Positions 47,990 to 56,749 of a DNA stretch of 64,000 nt are shown here, in pieces. The notes below the pieces were generated by a model. It was not told the origin of the DNA. It worked only from the letters and a program-made list of their open reading frames with translations, and did not search any database. A program made the translations under genes and the position numbers. Position 1 is the first letter of the stretch; the number at the start of each line of letters is the position of its first letter. The stretch comes from Streptomyces sp. LUP30 (GTDB lineage Bacteria; Actinomycetota; Actinomycetes; Streptomycetales; Streptomycetaceae): assembly GCF_001746365.1 (NCBI RefSeq), contig NZ_MJAJ01000004.1:124001-188000 (forward strand), in the 5' to 3' direction.

Positions 47990-49722
47990 CAGGCTGCCTC
48001 CGCTTCCGTGAGCTGGGAGAGCACGATCTCCCGATAGGTCTCGTTGTCCGCCATCAGCTCCTGGTGCGAGCCGACTCCGACGACCCGGCCCTCGTCGAGG
48101 ACGATGATCCGGTCGGCGTCACGGATGGTCGCCACCCGCTGGGCGACGATCACGACGGTCGCCTCCGCGGTCTCCCGGCCGAGAGCCTCGCGCAGCGCAG
48201 CGTCGGTGGCGTAGTCGAGAGCGGAGAAGGAGTCGTCGAAGAGGTAGATCTCCGGCCGCTGGACGAGCGTCCTGGCGATGGCGAGCCGCTGCCGCTGGCC
48301 GCCGGAGACGTTGGTGCCGCCCTGGGCGATGGGGGAGTCCAGCCCGTTCTCCAGCTTGCTGACGAAGTCCCTGGCCTGCGCCACCTCCAGCGCCTGCCAC
48401 AGCTCCGCGTCGGTTGCCTCGGGATTGCCGTAGCGCAGGTTGGTCGCGACCGTGCCCGCGAACAGGTACGGCTTCTGCGGTACGAGTCCGACGGTCCTCG
48501 CCAGCAGCGCGGGTTCGACCTCGGCCACGGGGACACCGTCGACCAGGACCTCGCCCTCGGTGGCGTCGAACAGCCGGGGTACCAGCCCGAGCAGAGTGGA
48601 CTTGCCGCTGCCGGTCGAGCCGATCACGGCCGTCGTCTCACCGGGGCGGGCCACCAGATCGATGCCCTTGAGGACGGGTTCCTCGGCCCCGGGATAGCGG
48701 AACCCGCCCGCCCGGATCTCCAGATGCCCGTGCCGGCGCAGCTCGGTGACCGGCGCCGACGGCGGCACCACGGACGAGGAGGTGTCCAGCACCTCCTGGA
48801 CGCGCTCCGCGCACACCTCCGCGCGCGGCACCATCATGAACATGAAGGTGGCCATCATCACGGACATGACGATCTGCATCAGATAGGAGAGGAACGCGGT
48901 CAGATCACCGATCTGCATCCCGCCGCTGTCGATCCGGTGGGCCCCGAACCAGACCACCGCGATCGACGACAGGTTCACCGTCGTCATGACCACCGGGAAC
49001 ATCAGCGCCAGCAGGTTGCCGGTCTTCAGCGACATGTCGGTGAGGTCGGCGTTGGCCTTGCGGAACCGCTGCTGCTCGTACTCGTCCCGGACGAAGGCGC
49101 GGATCACCCGGTTGCCGGTGATCTGCTCGCGCAGCACCCGGTTCACGGTGTCCAGCCGCACCTGCATGGACCGGAACAGCGGACGCAGCCGCCGCACGAT
49201 CAGCGTCACGCAGACGCCCAGCGTGGGCACCACGGCGACCAGCACCCCGGACAGCGGCACGTCGAGTCCGAGCGCCAGCACGATGCCGCCCACGCACATG
49301 ATGGGCGCCGACACCATCAGCGTGAACGTCATCAGGGCCAGCATCTGGATCTGCTGGACGTCGTTGGTGGTCCGGGTGATCAGCGAGGGCGCGCCGAACT
49401 GGCCGACCTCGCGGGCGGAGAAGGACTGCACCCGGTCGAAGACGGCCCCCCGTACGTCGCGGCCCAGCGCGGAGGCGGTCCTCGCGCCGAAGTACACGGC
49501 GCCGATGTTGCACACGACCTGCGCCAGCGAGACGGCGATCATCACACCGCCGAAGGACACGATGTACCCGGTGTCCCCCTTGACGACACCGTTGTCGATG
49601 ATGTGGGCGTTCAGCGTGGGCAGGTAGAGGGTGGCGCAGGTCTGCAGCAGTTGCAGCAGCACCAGCAGGCTGATGGGTTTTCGGTAGGGCCTGAGGTAGG
49701 TCCTCAGCAGTCGTATGAGCAC
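47989..49722 (-). CDS. ABC exporter half-transporter A (membrane + ATPase)
   Basis: 577 residues: six-helix membrane domain (about residues 15-310), then ATPase with Walker A GSTGSGKSTL (near 366), signature VSGGQRQRLAIARTL, D-loop FDDSFSALDYATDAAL. The Walker B carboxylate is Asp in YLFDDSFS rather than the usual Glu next to it, a pattern of degenerate sites in heterodimeric exporters. Likely function: export of lipids or drugs. First gene of the pair. Confidence 0.88.
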   Translation of the reverse strand: MLIRLLRTYLRPYRKPISLLVLLQLLQTCATLYLPTLNAHIIDNGVVKGDTGYIVSFGGVMIAVSLAQVVCNIGAVYFGARTASALGRDVRGAVFDRVQSFSAREVGQFGAPSLITRTTNDVQQIQMLALMTFTLMVSAPIMCVGGIVLALGLDVPLSGVLVAVVPTLGVCVTLIVRRLRPLFRSMQVRLDTVNRVLREQITGNRVIRAFVRDEYEQQRFRKANADLTDMSLKTGNLLALMFPVVMTTVNLSSIAVVWFGAHRIDSGGMQIGDLTAFLSYLMQIVMSVMMATFMFMMVPRAEVCAERVQEVLDTSSSVVPPSAPVTELRRHGHLEIRAGGFRYPGAEEPVLKGIDLVARPGETTAVIGSTGSGKSTLLGLVPRLFDATEGEVLVDGVPVAEVEPALLARTVGLVPQKPYLFAGTVATNLRYGNPEATDAELWQALEVAQARDFVSKLENGLDSPIAQGGTNVSGGQRQRLAIARTLVQRPEIYLFDDSFSALDYATDAALREALGRETAEATVVIVAQRVATIRDADRIIVLDEGRVVGVGSHQELMADNETYREIVLSQLTEAEAA

Positions 49723-50024
49723 GCTACGTCTCTCGGAGTCGGCGGGAGAGGCATTGGTTGCCCCTGGCCCCTATCGTCGGACACTCCCCCCGCGTTACCT
49801 CAACCCATTAAGCCGGCAGCAGTGCTTTTACAGCCGTCTTCACAGGCTTCGACCGCGCACGGCGGCACACCGGACGCACCCGGTGCCCCCGACGCTCCCC
49901 CGCCACCCCAGTGCTCCCGATGCTCCCCCACCACCCCAGTGCTCCCGATGCACAGGGCGCACCCGCGGGCCGGTGAGCCCACCGGACAAGCCCGTTCCAG
50001 GGCGAGCCCGCCAGGACGAGCCCG
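49723..50024. promoter_or_regulatory. Gap between the kinase and exporter genes with a 28-base direct repeat
   Basis: The 302-base stretch holds the upstream region of the exporter operon (about 49723-49850) and two nearly identical 28-base copies beginning at 49894 and 49922, differing at one position (CTCCCCCG versus CTCCCCCA). No supported gene. The rest is G/C-rich sequence without a clear signal. Confidence 0.5.
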
Positions 50025-51479
50025 CTAGACGCGGAACGCGCCCGGATGGGTCTGCTCGCGGACCGAGACGAACTGCTGCCGCACCGCCTGCCCCACGGCC
50101 AGCTCCTCGCCCGGGTCCAGAACCTGCGCAGCCGCCCCCTGCCAGGCCGGCGGGGTCCGCGGATCCAGCGTGCCCTGCGAGGCCCCCAGCGCCCACGCGG
50201 CCTGCCGGGCCGCCCCGATCGCCGCGTAGTCCGCGGGCTGCGGCACGACCACCTGGGCCCCGAACAGCGCGGGCGCCGCCGCCTGCACCGCCGGCAGCTC
50301 CGCCGCGGCCCCGAGCAGGAAGATCCGCCGGACGTCCACGCCCCGGCCGCGCAGCACGTCCAGCGCGTCCGCGAGCCCGCACAGCATGCCCTCGAACGCG
50401 GCCCGCGCGAAGTGCTCGGGCTTCATCGACTCGCGCCGCAGTCCGGCCAGCGTCCCGGCGGTGTGCGGCAGGTTCGGGGTCCGCTCGCCCTCCAGATAGG
50501 GCAGCATGACGAGGCCGTGCGACCCCGGCGTCGACTTCATCGCGAGATCCGACAGCGCCTCCAGATCGGGCGCTCCCACCAGCTCGGCGGCTCCGCGCAG
50601 GGTCCGCACCGCGTTCAGCGTGGTGACGACGGGCAGGTGCATCCCCGTCGCGTCGGCCAGGGAGGTGATCATCCCGCTCTGGTCGACCAGCGCCTCGGGG
50701 TGCACGGCCATCACGGAACCGGAGGCTCCGAGGGACACGACCGCGTCGCCCCGCCCGATGCCCAGCCCCAGGGCCGCGGCCATCGTCTCGCCCGTCCCGG
50801 CGGAGATCAGCAGCCCCTCGGGTGTCGTGCCGGCCGCGTCGGACGGCCCGATCACCTCGGGCAGCATCGCCTGGTGACCCAGCGCCAGCTCCATGAGATC
50901 AGGCCGATAACCGCCCGTGGCGGCCGACCAGTAGCCCGTCCCGGAGGCCCCTCCGCGATCGGTGGTCCGTCTCACGGGCCGCCCGAGCAGCTGCCACACC
51001 AGCCAGTCGTGGGCCTGCAGCAGCACCGTGGTCCGTGCGGCGGCCTCGGGCTCGTTCTTGGCCAGCCAGCGCAGCTTCGTCACCGGCTGCGCGGCCTGCG
51101 GCACACACCCCACGGCCTGCGCCCACGCCTCGCGCCCGCCGAGCGCGTCGAGCAGGTCCGCCGCCGCGACCTGGGCCCGCTTGTCCCCGCCGACCATCGC
51201 CGGACGCACGGTGTTGCCCTGAGAGTCCAGGGGCACGACGGCGTTCTGCTGTGAGGACACACCGATGGCCTGCACCCCCTCCAGCAGGCCGCCGCCCGCG
51301 GCCTCGCCCAGGGACAGCAGCCAGGCCTGCGGATCGACGTCGGAGGGCCGCCCGCCGCCCTCGGCGCCTTCCACCGGATGCGGCGCGTATCCCTGCCGGA
51401 GCACGGCTCCGGTGTCCGCGTCGCAGACGACGATACGAGTGAAATCGGGCGAACTGTCCAACCCGGCGACTATCCCCAT
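50025..51479 (-). CDS. FGGY-family carbohydrate kinase (xylulokinase-like)
   Basis: 484 residues in two actin-like domains: N-terminal MGIVAGLDSSPDFTRIVVCD phosphate loop, GVSSQQNAVVPLD substrate segment, and C-terminal GTGETMAAALGLG with VVSLGASGSVMAV and IFLLGAAAELPAVQ. Order and length fit xylulokinase/gluconokinase-type FGGY enzymes, which phosphorylate a pentulose or related sugar with ATP. The specific sugar cannot be read, and no sugar transporter or isomerase is adjacent. ATG 51479; monocistronic. Confidence 0.85.
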   Translation of the reverse strand: MGIVAGLDSSPDFTRIVVCDADTGAVLRQGYAPHPVEGAEGGGRPSDVDPQAWLLSLGEAAGGGLLEGVQAIGVSSQQNAVVPLDSQGNTVRPAMVGGDKRAQVAAADLLDALGGREAWAQAVGCVPQAAQPVTKLRWLAKNEPEAAARTTVLLQAHDWLVWQLLGRPVRRTTDRGGASGTGYWSAATGGYRPDLMELALGHQAMLPEVIGPSDAAGTTPEGLLISAGTGETMAAALGLGIGRGDAVVSLGASGSVMAVHPEALVDQSGMITSLADATGMHLPVVTTLNAVRTLRGAAELVGAPDLEALSDLAMKSTPGSHGLVMLPYLEGERTPNLPHTAGTLAGLRRESMKPEHFARAAFEGMLCGLADALDVLRGRGVDVRRIFLLGAAAELPAVQAAAPALFGAQVVVPQPADYAAIGAARQAAWALGASQGTLDPRTPPAWQGAAAQVLDPGEELAVGQAVRQQFVSVREQTHPGAFRV

Positions 51480-51582
51480 GGCGAAAATTCTGCCGCACTC
51501 TCCGCTCGACTCTGGCCGTCGGGCACCGCCCGGGTGACGGGCGTCCGGCGGGTGCGCGTGTGTCGTGCCTGGTGACGCAGCT

Positions 51583-51616
51583 CGCCGCGCCCCCCGAGTC
51601 CGCTGGGGGCGCGGCG
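51583..51616 (-). terminator. Terminator of the YtxH-like gene
   Basis: CGCCGCGCCCCC and its exact complement over a 10-base loop, 89 bases past the stop codon on the minus strand. A TTT follows on the plus-strand side, so it may work in either direction. Confidence 0.6.
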
Positions 51617-51704
51617 TTTCCGTGTCGAAAAGGACTGCGAATGCGGACGCGGAACCCGGAGGGCGACGGTCCGGCCGTCCGGCCGTCTGAGCCGGATGCC
51701 GCTG

Positions 51705-52010
51705 CTAGGTGTTGCTGCTGCCCCAGTCGTCGTCCCCGCCGTTGTGGGCGCTGCGCTCCTTCAGCGAGCGCACCCGGCTGGACACCGACTCGGGCATCTT
51801 GTCGCCGACCTTCTCGCTGACCGCGTGGTACGCCTTGCCCGCGTACTGCCGGCCCTGGTGGGCGGCGGTCTCGGCGGTGTTGCGCACGGCGGGGTTCTGC
51901 GCGACCTGCCGGGCGGACTTCTTCAACTGCTCGTAGCGCTCGCGCCCGGCACGCGTGCCCAGTACGTAACCCAGAGCCAGTCCGACGACGAACGTGAGCT
52001 TGTAGCGCAT
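51705..52010 (-). CDS. YtxH-like small membrane-anchored protein
   Basis: 101 residues, with an N-terminal helix and Gly-zipper (YKLTFVVGLALGYVLGTRAGRERYEQLKKSARQVAQNP), then a charged helical tail ending in Asp/Ser. The LGxxxGxRAGRERYE pattern is typical of YtxH/Streptomyces 'YtxH domain' proteins, often stress-related. ATG 52010 follows GGAAGGG at about 10 bases; a start 9 bases upstream (52019) overlaps that site. Confidence 0.75.
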   Translation of the reverse strand: MRYKLTFVVGLALGYVLGTRAGRERYEQLKKSARQVAQNPAVRNTAETAAHQGRQYAGKAYHAVSEKVGDKMPESVSSRVRSLKERSAHNGGDDDWGSSNT

Positions 52011-52169
52011 GACTGCCACCCTTCCCTCGTGTAGGTCCCTGGCACGACGGCGGCGCCGGGGGGAACCGATTGGCGGAGCACCCCCCTGCTTGCGCTAATG
52101 TATGTGTCGCAGCGAGCGAGCGCCCCCTGGCGAATACCCAGGTAGCCACGTTCGATGCAAACGAGGCAT

Positions 52170-52242
52170 TCCCCTGTAGCTCAATTGGCAGAGCAGCCGG
52201 CTGTTAACCGGCAGGTTACTGGTTCGAGTCCAGTCGGGGGAG
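52170..52242 (+). tRNA. tRNA-Asn (GTT), copy 1
   Basis: 73 bases. Acceptor stem TCCCCTG/CGGGGGA (one T-G pair), D-arm with GCTCAATTGGCAGAGC, anticodon loop CTGTTAACC giving GTT, T-arm GGTTCGAGTCC, discriminator G. CCA is not encoded. Identical to the next copy. Confidence 0.95.
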
Positions 52243-52247
52243 CTCGG

Positions 52248-52320
52248 TCCCCTGTAGCTCAATTGGCAGAGCAGCCGGCTGTTAACCGGCAGGTTACTGG
52301 TTCGAGTCCAGTCGGGGGAG
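52248..52320 (+). tRNA. tRNA-Asn (GTT), copy 2
   Basis: 73 bases, identical to the first copy. Five bases separate the two, so they are almost certainly on one transcript that ends at the hairpin downstream. Confidence 0.95.
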
Positions 52321-52331
52321 CATCGTGAACG

Positions 52332-52354
52332 AGGACCCCATGGGGGTCCTTTTT
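52332..52354 (+). terminator. Intrinsic terminator of the tRNA-Asn pair
   Basis: AGGACCCC and GGGGTCCT around a 3-base loop, followed by a run of five T. This is the only classical U-tract terminator seen in the window. Confidence 0.9.
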
Positions 52355-52500
52355 CATGTGGTGTCACGCCGGCGGGAACCGTGCAGGCCAGAGGCGCTGT
52401 CCTCATGGTCGTGGCACGGCCGACCAGCCGGAGCGTGAGATCGTATGAGCGGCTATGCTGCGGCAGACGGCGCGCACACGTGTACGCGACACGCCGCTAT

Positions 52501-52574
52501 GGGGCGGTAGCTCAGCCGGTTAGAGCAGCGGACTCATAATCCGTCGGCCGTGGGTTCGAGTCCCACCCGCCCCA
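52501..52574 (+). tRNA. tRNA with anticodon CAT (elongator Met or lysidine-modified Ile2)
   Basis: 74 bases. Acceptor GGGGCGG/CCGCCCC, D-arm GCTCAGCCGGTTAGAGC, anticodon loop ACTCATAATC giving CAT, T-arm GGGTTCGAGTCCC, discriminator A. The initiator-type features of tRNA-fMet are absent. Elongator Met and Ile2 cannot be told apart safely by eye. A TATGCT hexamer near 52454 could be its -10 element. The 3' half (from 52530) is an attachment site, repeated at 59185. Confidence 0.92.
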
Positions 52575-52576
52575 CT
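52530..52576 (+). repeat. attL-like 47-base repeat in the 3' half of the CAT tRNA gene
   Basis: Identical, base for base, to 59185-59231. It spans the anticodon arm through the end of the tRNA plus CT, the classic core for tyrosine-integrase elements. The tRNA gene remains intact here, as expected for the left junction. Confidence 0.85.
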
Positions 52577-53225
52577 GTGCAGGGCTCTGACCTGCAGAAA
52601 CGTCTCATCGAGGGCGCGGATTCAGGACTTTGGCCCAACGGACTGAATCCGCTGCTCGCGATTTCAACGGCGATGCGGTGATCCACAGTTGGGCGCTTCG
52701 TTGACCTGCGGTCATGCCTCGTGCGGTTGCTCTCGCGGGCTGGAGCGGACGGTCTGATCGGCGGGCGAGGGCGGTATTCGGGACGCTGATGGGACGCAGG
52801 GAATCGGAAGTGGCTGCGTCAGGCCCATCCTGTCGACGCCGGCCAGTGGGAGACAGCGGAAGGCGGCGTCAGTGGCGGCGGACCGGGGTGCTCCACACTT
52901 TTGGAGCGCAGGGCCGTTCTCCGTGACTGGCTGAAACGGCCCGTGCTGAAACGGCCCAGCGGGTCGGCGGTCAAGGTCGGACCCCGTGCGGAGCAGGGCC
53001 TCATCGTCGACCTACCAGTAGCCGGATCACCTTCGCTCCGCTCCTCGCATGCCCGCCGGTGGATGCGTACCACCCGCGGGAGGCGTTATTCAGCGGGCTT
53101 GAGGCATTCCCGCCGATTGGCGGCGCGGCCCCAGCCCGTCGGCCGGAGAGGTTCGGCAGGTCGGCCGGGGACCTTCGGAAAGGCGCGGGGTGATCCGTGG
53201 CGGGTGTTCGGTAAGACCTGAAGAC
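52575..53225. other. Left arm of the island, no convincing gene
   Basis: This 651-base stretch contains the arm motif CTGACCTGCAGAAACG at 52587 with a partial copy at 52701, a GGGACGC-n5-GGGACGC motif near 52780, and two copies of GCTGAAACGGCCC near 52930. Small frames exist on both strands (for example 52714-52926), but none has a ribosome site plus consistent coding signal. No integrase or excisionase remnant is recognised. Confidence 0.5.
52587..52602 (+). repeat. Arm-type 16-base motif, copy 1
   Basis: CTGACCTGCAGAAACG, 10 bases right of the left attachment repeat. Related copies (CTGACCTGCrnAAACG) occur at 59125, 59243 and 59356. Confidence 0.6.
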
Positions 53226-53516
53226 ATGACGCAGAACGCAACGCTTGGTGCGCCGACGGAGGCACCGCGTGAGCTTGAGGTGGATCGCTCCCCCCGCACC
53301 CGCCGGAACACCTTCTCCGCGGCTGATCGGTGTGACGCGTCCCGGACTGCGGTCAGTCAGCATCTGGCGAAGCTGCGTCTGGCGGGGCTGGTGGAGACGT
53401 GGCGCGACGGGCGGCACGTCTATTACAGCCTGCGTGACGGGCATCTGCGGCGGCTGGTGACGGAGGCGCTCAGCCACGCCGATCGCCGGGTCAGTGGGCA
53501 GGCTCCGCACGACTGA
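53226..53516 (+). pseudogene. Remnant of an ArsR-family regulator
   Basis: The second half reads as a typical ArsR/SmtB winged helix (SRTAVSQHLAKLRLAGLVETWRDGRHVYYSLRDGHLRRLVTEALSHAD). The first half lacks the usual metal-sensor N-terminus and the helix before the recognition helix and reads as unrelated, so sequence has been lost. Family members sense metals such as Cu, Zn or As; with the copper-type genes beside it a metal role is plausible. Listed as degenerate rather than functional. Confidence 0.55.
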
Positions 53517-53586
53517 GAGGCGCTCAGCCAGAGCCGGGCCGATCCCGTCGGCAGAGGCCGTGGGACCAGCCCGGCTCCAGAGGGGC

Positions 53587-54300
53587 TTATGTGGACGCGG
53601 CCCCCCGGCGGCGGACGAGATAGACCGCGCCGCCCGCCACGATGACCACCGCGAGGCCGATGCCCGCCCAGGCGTCGGCCGACAGACCGTCGTCGTCCTT
53701 GTCGTCAGCCTTGGCAGCGGGAGACGCCGTCGCGGTCGTCTCATTGGCAGTGGGCGAGGGAGAGGCCGACCCGGTGGCGTCGGCTGACGGGCTCGCAGGC
53801 TTGTCGCCCGGTGCGGCGGCCTTCAGCTTCAGGACGGGCGCCGGGTTCTCGCCGTTCTCGGACAGCTCGATCCAGCGGTCGGTGCGGCCGTCGCTGTAGG
53901 TCTGCAGCGTCTTGAACGCCAGCTCCCTTGCGTCGGGGAGCTGCTTGGCGACGACGGAGTACTCGGCGTTCTCGCCGGTCTTCACCGCCGGGCCCACGAC
54001 CGTGCAGCCGTCGTCGCCGGCGGTGAACTTCCAGCCCTTGGGGCCCTCGCCGTAGGTGACGTCGGCGGGGGTGATGCCTTCGAGCAGGACGACGCGGATC
54101 TTGGTGATGCCAGCCGTGTCGGACTCCGACTCGGCCTCGAACTTGATCTCGGCGTTCAGGGCGAGGGCCTGCGCACGCTCGGACTCGACCTCGACGTGTG
54201 CGGCGGCCGGGCCGGCGGTGAGGAAGAGCATGGCGGCGGCCGCCCCGGTCAGCAGGGTCAGGCGGCGGGCGGTGCGCTGCTTGTTCGTGACACGGAGCAT
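53587..54300 (-). CDS. YcnI-type DUF1775 copper-binding membrane protein
   Basis: 237 residues. Signal peptide (residues 1-34, ending GPAAA) places a conserved His at the mature N-terminus (HVEVESERAQ), the copper ligand of YcnI proteins. A DUF1775 domain follows (about 35-160: GEGPKGWKFT; DGRTDRWIELSENGENPAPVL), then a Ser/Thr/Pro linker (165-205) and a C-terminal anchor helix (WAGIGLAVVIVAGGAVYLVRRR). It would hold copper at the membrane surface. GGAGACATCC before ATG 54300. In the same frame a further reading region continues upstream without a stop. Confidence 0.8.
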   Translation of the reverse strand: MLRVTNKQRTARRLTLLTGAAAAMLFLTAGPAAAHVEVESERAQALALNAEIKFEAESESDTAGITKIRVVLLEGITPADVTYGEGPKGWKFTAGDDGCTVVGPAVKTGENAEYSVVAKQLPDARELAFKTLQTYSDGRTDRWIELSENGENPAPVLKLKAAAPGDKPASPSADATGSASPSPTANETTATASPAAKADDKDDDGLSADAWAGIGLAVVIVAGGAVYLVRRRGAAST

Positions 54301-54642
54301 GGATGTCTCCAGGCGTGGGGGAGCATGGGGCGGCTCAACAGTCGTCCCGGCAAGGTCGAATGGCGTGAGTGAACCCATCCGGGGAGGACCCCTCCGTACC
54401 ACCACGTTGGCGAGCACCACCCCTGCGCGCGGCGGTGGTTCCGGCCGGGCGCGTACGGGAATGGGCACGCTCGTCTCCGGCAGCGCCGCGCGTTCGGTGA
54501 GCGGCGTCCAAGCCGTGGCGACGCGCACGCCCACCGCGTCGGCCGCGGTCGTCAGGCCGCGCGCCAGCGCCCAGCACGTGGCGTCCGCGCGGTGCAACAG
54601 CACGGCGACCAGAACCGCCGCGAGCGCGTGCGCAGCCGTCAT
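54301..54642 (-). pseudogene. Small membrane-type reading frame fused in frame to the DUF1775 gene
   Basis: From ATG 54642 a helix (MTAAHALAAVLVAVLLHRADATCWALARGL) is followed by a Pro/Arg-rich part and runs with no stop into the DUF1775 signal peptide, 114 codons. The last 30 bases look like a normal intergenic region with a ribosome site, so I think the stop codon of a small upstream gene was lost. A genuine fusion protein would have an internal signal peptide, which is unlikely. Confidence 0.35.
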
Positions 54643-54810
54643 CGTCACAAGGCAGCGTGGTGTGGCGAAAGGTTGGCAGTCTGCTGGTCTGCCTCTCTCC
54701 GTTTGCTGGGCTGTCTCTCTACAGCGGGTTCCTAGGGTCGTTGTCATCCCCCGGAGGCCCGGTTCCACCGCCTTCGAACCCGCGAGACCCCAGTGTTTGG
54801 AGACACCCTG

Positions 54811-55221
54811 ATGCGTGCTCTGCCCCGTCGTGCTGTGCTTGCCGCTCCCTGCGCCGCGTTGATGTTCGCTCTGGTCGCCTGCGGCGGATCCGAGTCCGGC
54901 TCCGACTCCAAGGCTGCGGACACCCAGCAGCAGGCCCAGAGCGCGGGCGGTGCCGAGGCCGGAGGTGAAGCAGCTGGCGACACCGACGACAAGAAGGAGC
55001 CGCCGCTGACCGGTGACATCAAGCAGAAGGCCGAGGCCGCCGCGATCGCCGCGTACCCGGGCACCGTCGTGAAGTCCGAGGAAGACGCGGAGAAGCCCGG
55101 CATGTACGCGGTGGAGGTCAAGCAGGCCGACGGCACCTCGATCGAGGCCTACCTCGACAAGTCCTACAAGGTCACCGACACCAAGAAGGAAGGCACCGAG
55201 GAGGCCGACGACGCCAGCTGA
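54811..55221 (+). CDS. PepSY-like lipoprotein
   Basis: 136 residues with a lipobox (ALVAC near residue 24) and a Gly/Ala/Gln-rich linker. A PepSY-like domain (residues about 70-125: IKQKAEAAAIAAYPGTVVKSEEDAEKPGMYAVEVKQADGTSIEAYLDKSYKV) has the usual YPG and VEV segments. PepSY proteins inhibit proteases or act in envelope sensing; here it sits next to a two-component system. ATG 54811 is preceded by GGAG at 8 bases. Divergent from the DUF1775 gene. Confidence 0.8.
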   Translation: MRALPRRAVLAAPCAALMFALVACGGSESGSDSKAADTQQQAQSAGGAEAGGEAAGDTDDKKEPPLTGDIKQKAEAAAIAAYPGTVVKSEEDAEKPGMYAVEVKQADGTSIEAYLDKSYKVTDTKKEGTEEADDAS

Positions 55222-55256
55222 CGGCCACGGCCCGAGCCGCTGGAAGGGAGAATCCG

Positions 55257-55839
55257 ATGCCATCCGAACGCGAGCAAGTGTCCGCTGCCTCCCTCCCAGA
55301 CGCCGAGCAGACAGCAATCCTCGATGCGGTGCCCGTCACACCGGCGTCGCGAGGCTACGAGGACCGCTTGGCGGACGACGCCTTTGACTACCCCTCTTCC
55401 TCGGCCGCGCTGCCGGCGAGACGGACACCGCGTCGCGGGTGGCGACGGAGGGGCGAGGCCGTGCAGGATCCAAGGCACGGGACGCTGGCGGCTGGTGGCA
55501 GGTGGCCGGCCTGCACCGGTCGGTTCTGATGGCCGCTGCCGCGCTGGTTGTTCTGGGCGGCTTCGGTTCGCGCTGTCGTCCGTCAGCGAGACGGTCTCCT
55601 CCAATCCCACCCCGGGGGGCACCGCTCAGGTCTCCGCTCCAAGGTCACCGACCGCGCAGCCGCTCCCGCCTGACCCCGCGGCTACCCCCGAGTCGCCCGG
55701 CGGGGCCGCAGGCACCGCCGCTGTGCCCACGCCCACGCAGACGAGCTCGTCGCCGGGCACCAGCGAGGACCGGGGTCGCGACGAGGACCATGGGCGGGAG
55801 GAACAAGGACGCGAGGACGGCGACGACGCCGACGACTGA
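55257..55839 (+). pseudogene. Frameshifted membrane protein gene
   Basis: Three frames share the coding signal. The start MPSEREQVSAASLPDAEQ (from 55257) is good to about 55430, a helix-like VLMAAAALVVLGGF is read in the next frame (about 55525-55570), and the acidic tail (PTPTQTSSSPGTSEDRGRDEDHGREEQ... ending TGA at 55839) in a third. At least two frameshifts are needed. The intact ancestor was probably a single-helix protein with a disordered extracytoplasmic tail, co-transcribed with the lipoprotein and regulator. Confidence 0.55.
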
Positions 55840-56014
55840 CTCCCCGGTCGGCGCCGCCGACGTCCCGCCACCGCCGTCCGGCCGACGCCGTCCTCCCGCC
55901 CCTGTCGGCCGGACGGCACACCCTTGTCCGGCATCGTCCCGTACGTCTCCCCTCCTCAGGCGGCTTCCTGTGAACCCTTCAACTCGCCTGGCACAGCTGT
56001 GCGAGCCTGGCGCC

Positions 56015-56749
56015 ATGCGGCTGCTGCTCATCGAAGACGACGACCGAATCGCCGGCCCCCTCACCGAGGGCCTGGGACGCTACGGATTCACCGTGGATCA
56101 CGTCCGCACCGGCGCTGCGGGCCTGGCCAACACCACAGCCGCGCCGGACCTGGTCCTGCTCGATCTCGGTCTGCCCGACATGGACGGCCTGGACGTCTGC
56201 CGCAGCCTGCGCGCCCGCTCTGCCGTCCCCATCATCATGATCACGGCCCGGGGAGAGGAGGCTGACCGCATCGTCGGCCTCGAACTCGGCGCCGACGACT
56301 ACCTCGCCAAGCCCTTCGGCGTACGGGAGCTGATCGCCCGCATCCGGGCCGTCACCCGGTGCGCGGGAGCCCCCGCCTATGCGCCGACCGAGCCCGCCGA
56401 CGTGCCGCAGGCGCAGCAACCGGCTGCCGGCGCCCAGGCGCTGGGGCCGCTGGCCATCAACCGCCGCACCCGCGAGGTCCACCTCAATGACCGGGACGTC
56501 GCCCTGACACCCCGGGAGTTCGACCTGCTCGCTTTCCTCGCAGACGATCCCGGGACGGTGCACTCCCGCCAGCAGATCATGGACAGCGTGTGGGACCCGC
56601 ACTTCTTCGGCCCCACCAAGACCCTCGACGCCCACGTGGCAGCCCTGCGCCGCAAGCTCGGCGATCCGGGCTGGATCACCACCGCCCGCGGCGTCGGCTT
56701 CCGCCTGACCGTTCCCGGCGACCACACCGTCTCCGAGGAGACCGGATGA
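56015..56749 (+). CDS. OmpR/PhoB-family response regulator
   Basis: 244 residues. Receiver domain (MRLLLIEDDDRIAGPL; phospho-acceptor Asp near 50 in VLLDLGLPDMDG; conserved Thr/Lys in MITARGEE and YLAKPFG) and winged-helix DNA-binding domain (EVHLNDRDVALTPREFDLLAFLADDPGTVHSRQQIMDSVW; TLDAHVAALRRKLG). A Pro/Ala/Gln-rich linker of about 30 residues separates them. ATG 56015. It overlaps the histidine kinase start by four bases (ATGA). Confidence 0.9.
   Translation: MRLLLIEDDDRIAGPLTEGLGRYGFTVDHVRTGAAGLANTTAAPDLVLLDLGLPDMDGLDVCRSLRARSAVPIIMITARGEEADRIVGLELGADDYLAKPFGVRELIARIRAVTRCAGAPAYAPTEPADVPQAQQPAAGAQALGPLAINRRTREVHLNDRDVALTPREFDLLAFLADDPGTVHSRQQIMDSVWDPHFFGPTKTLDAHVAALRRKLGDPGWITTARGVGFRLTVPGDHTVSEETG

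Noticed and set aside
52095..52406. Minus-strand frame across the tRNA-Asn genes, with a repeated WTRTSNLPVNSRLLCQLSYRG motif
   Set aside because: The repeat is the translated complement of two identical tRNA genes, a common artefact in annotations.
52714..53221. Two overlapping small plus-strand frames in the left arm of the island
   Set aside because: No ribosome site, no recognisable domain, mixed third-position bias.
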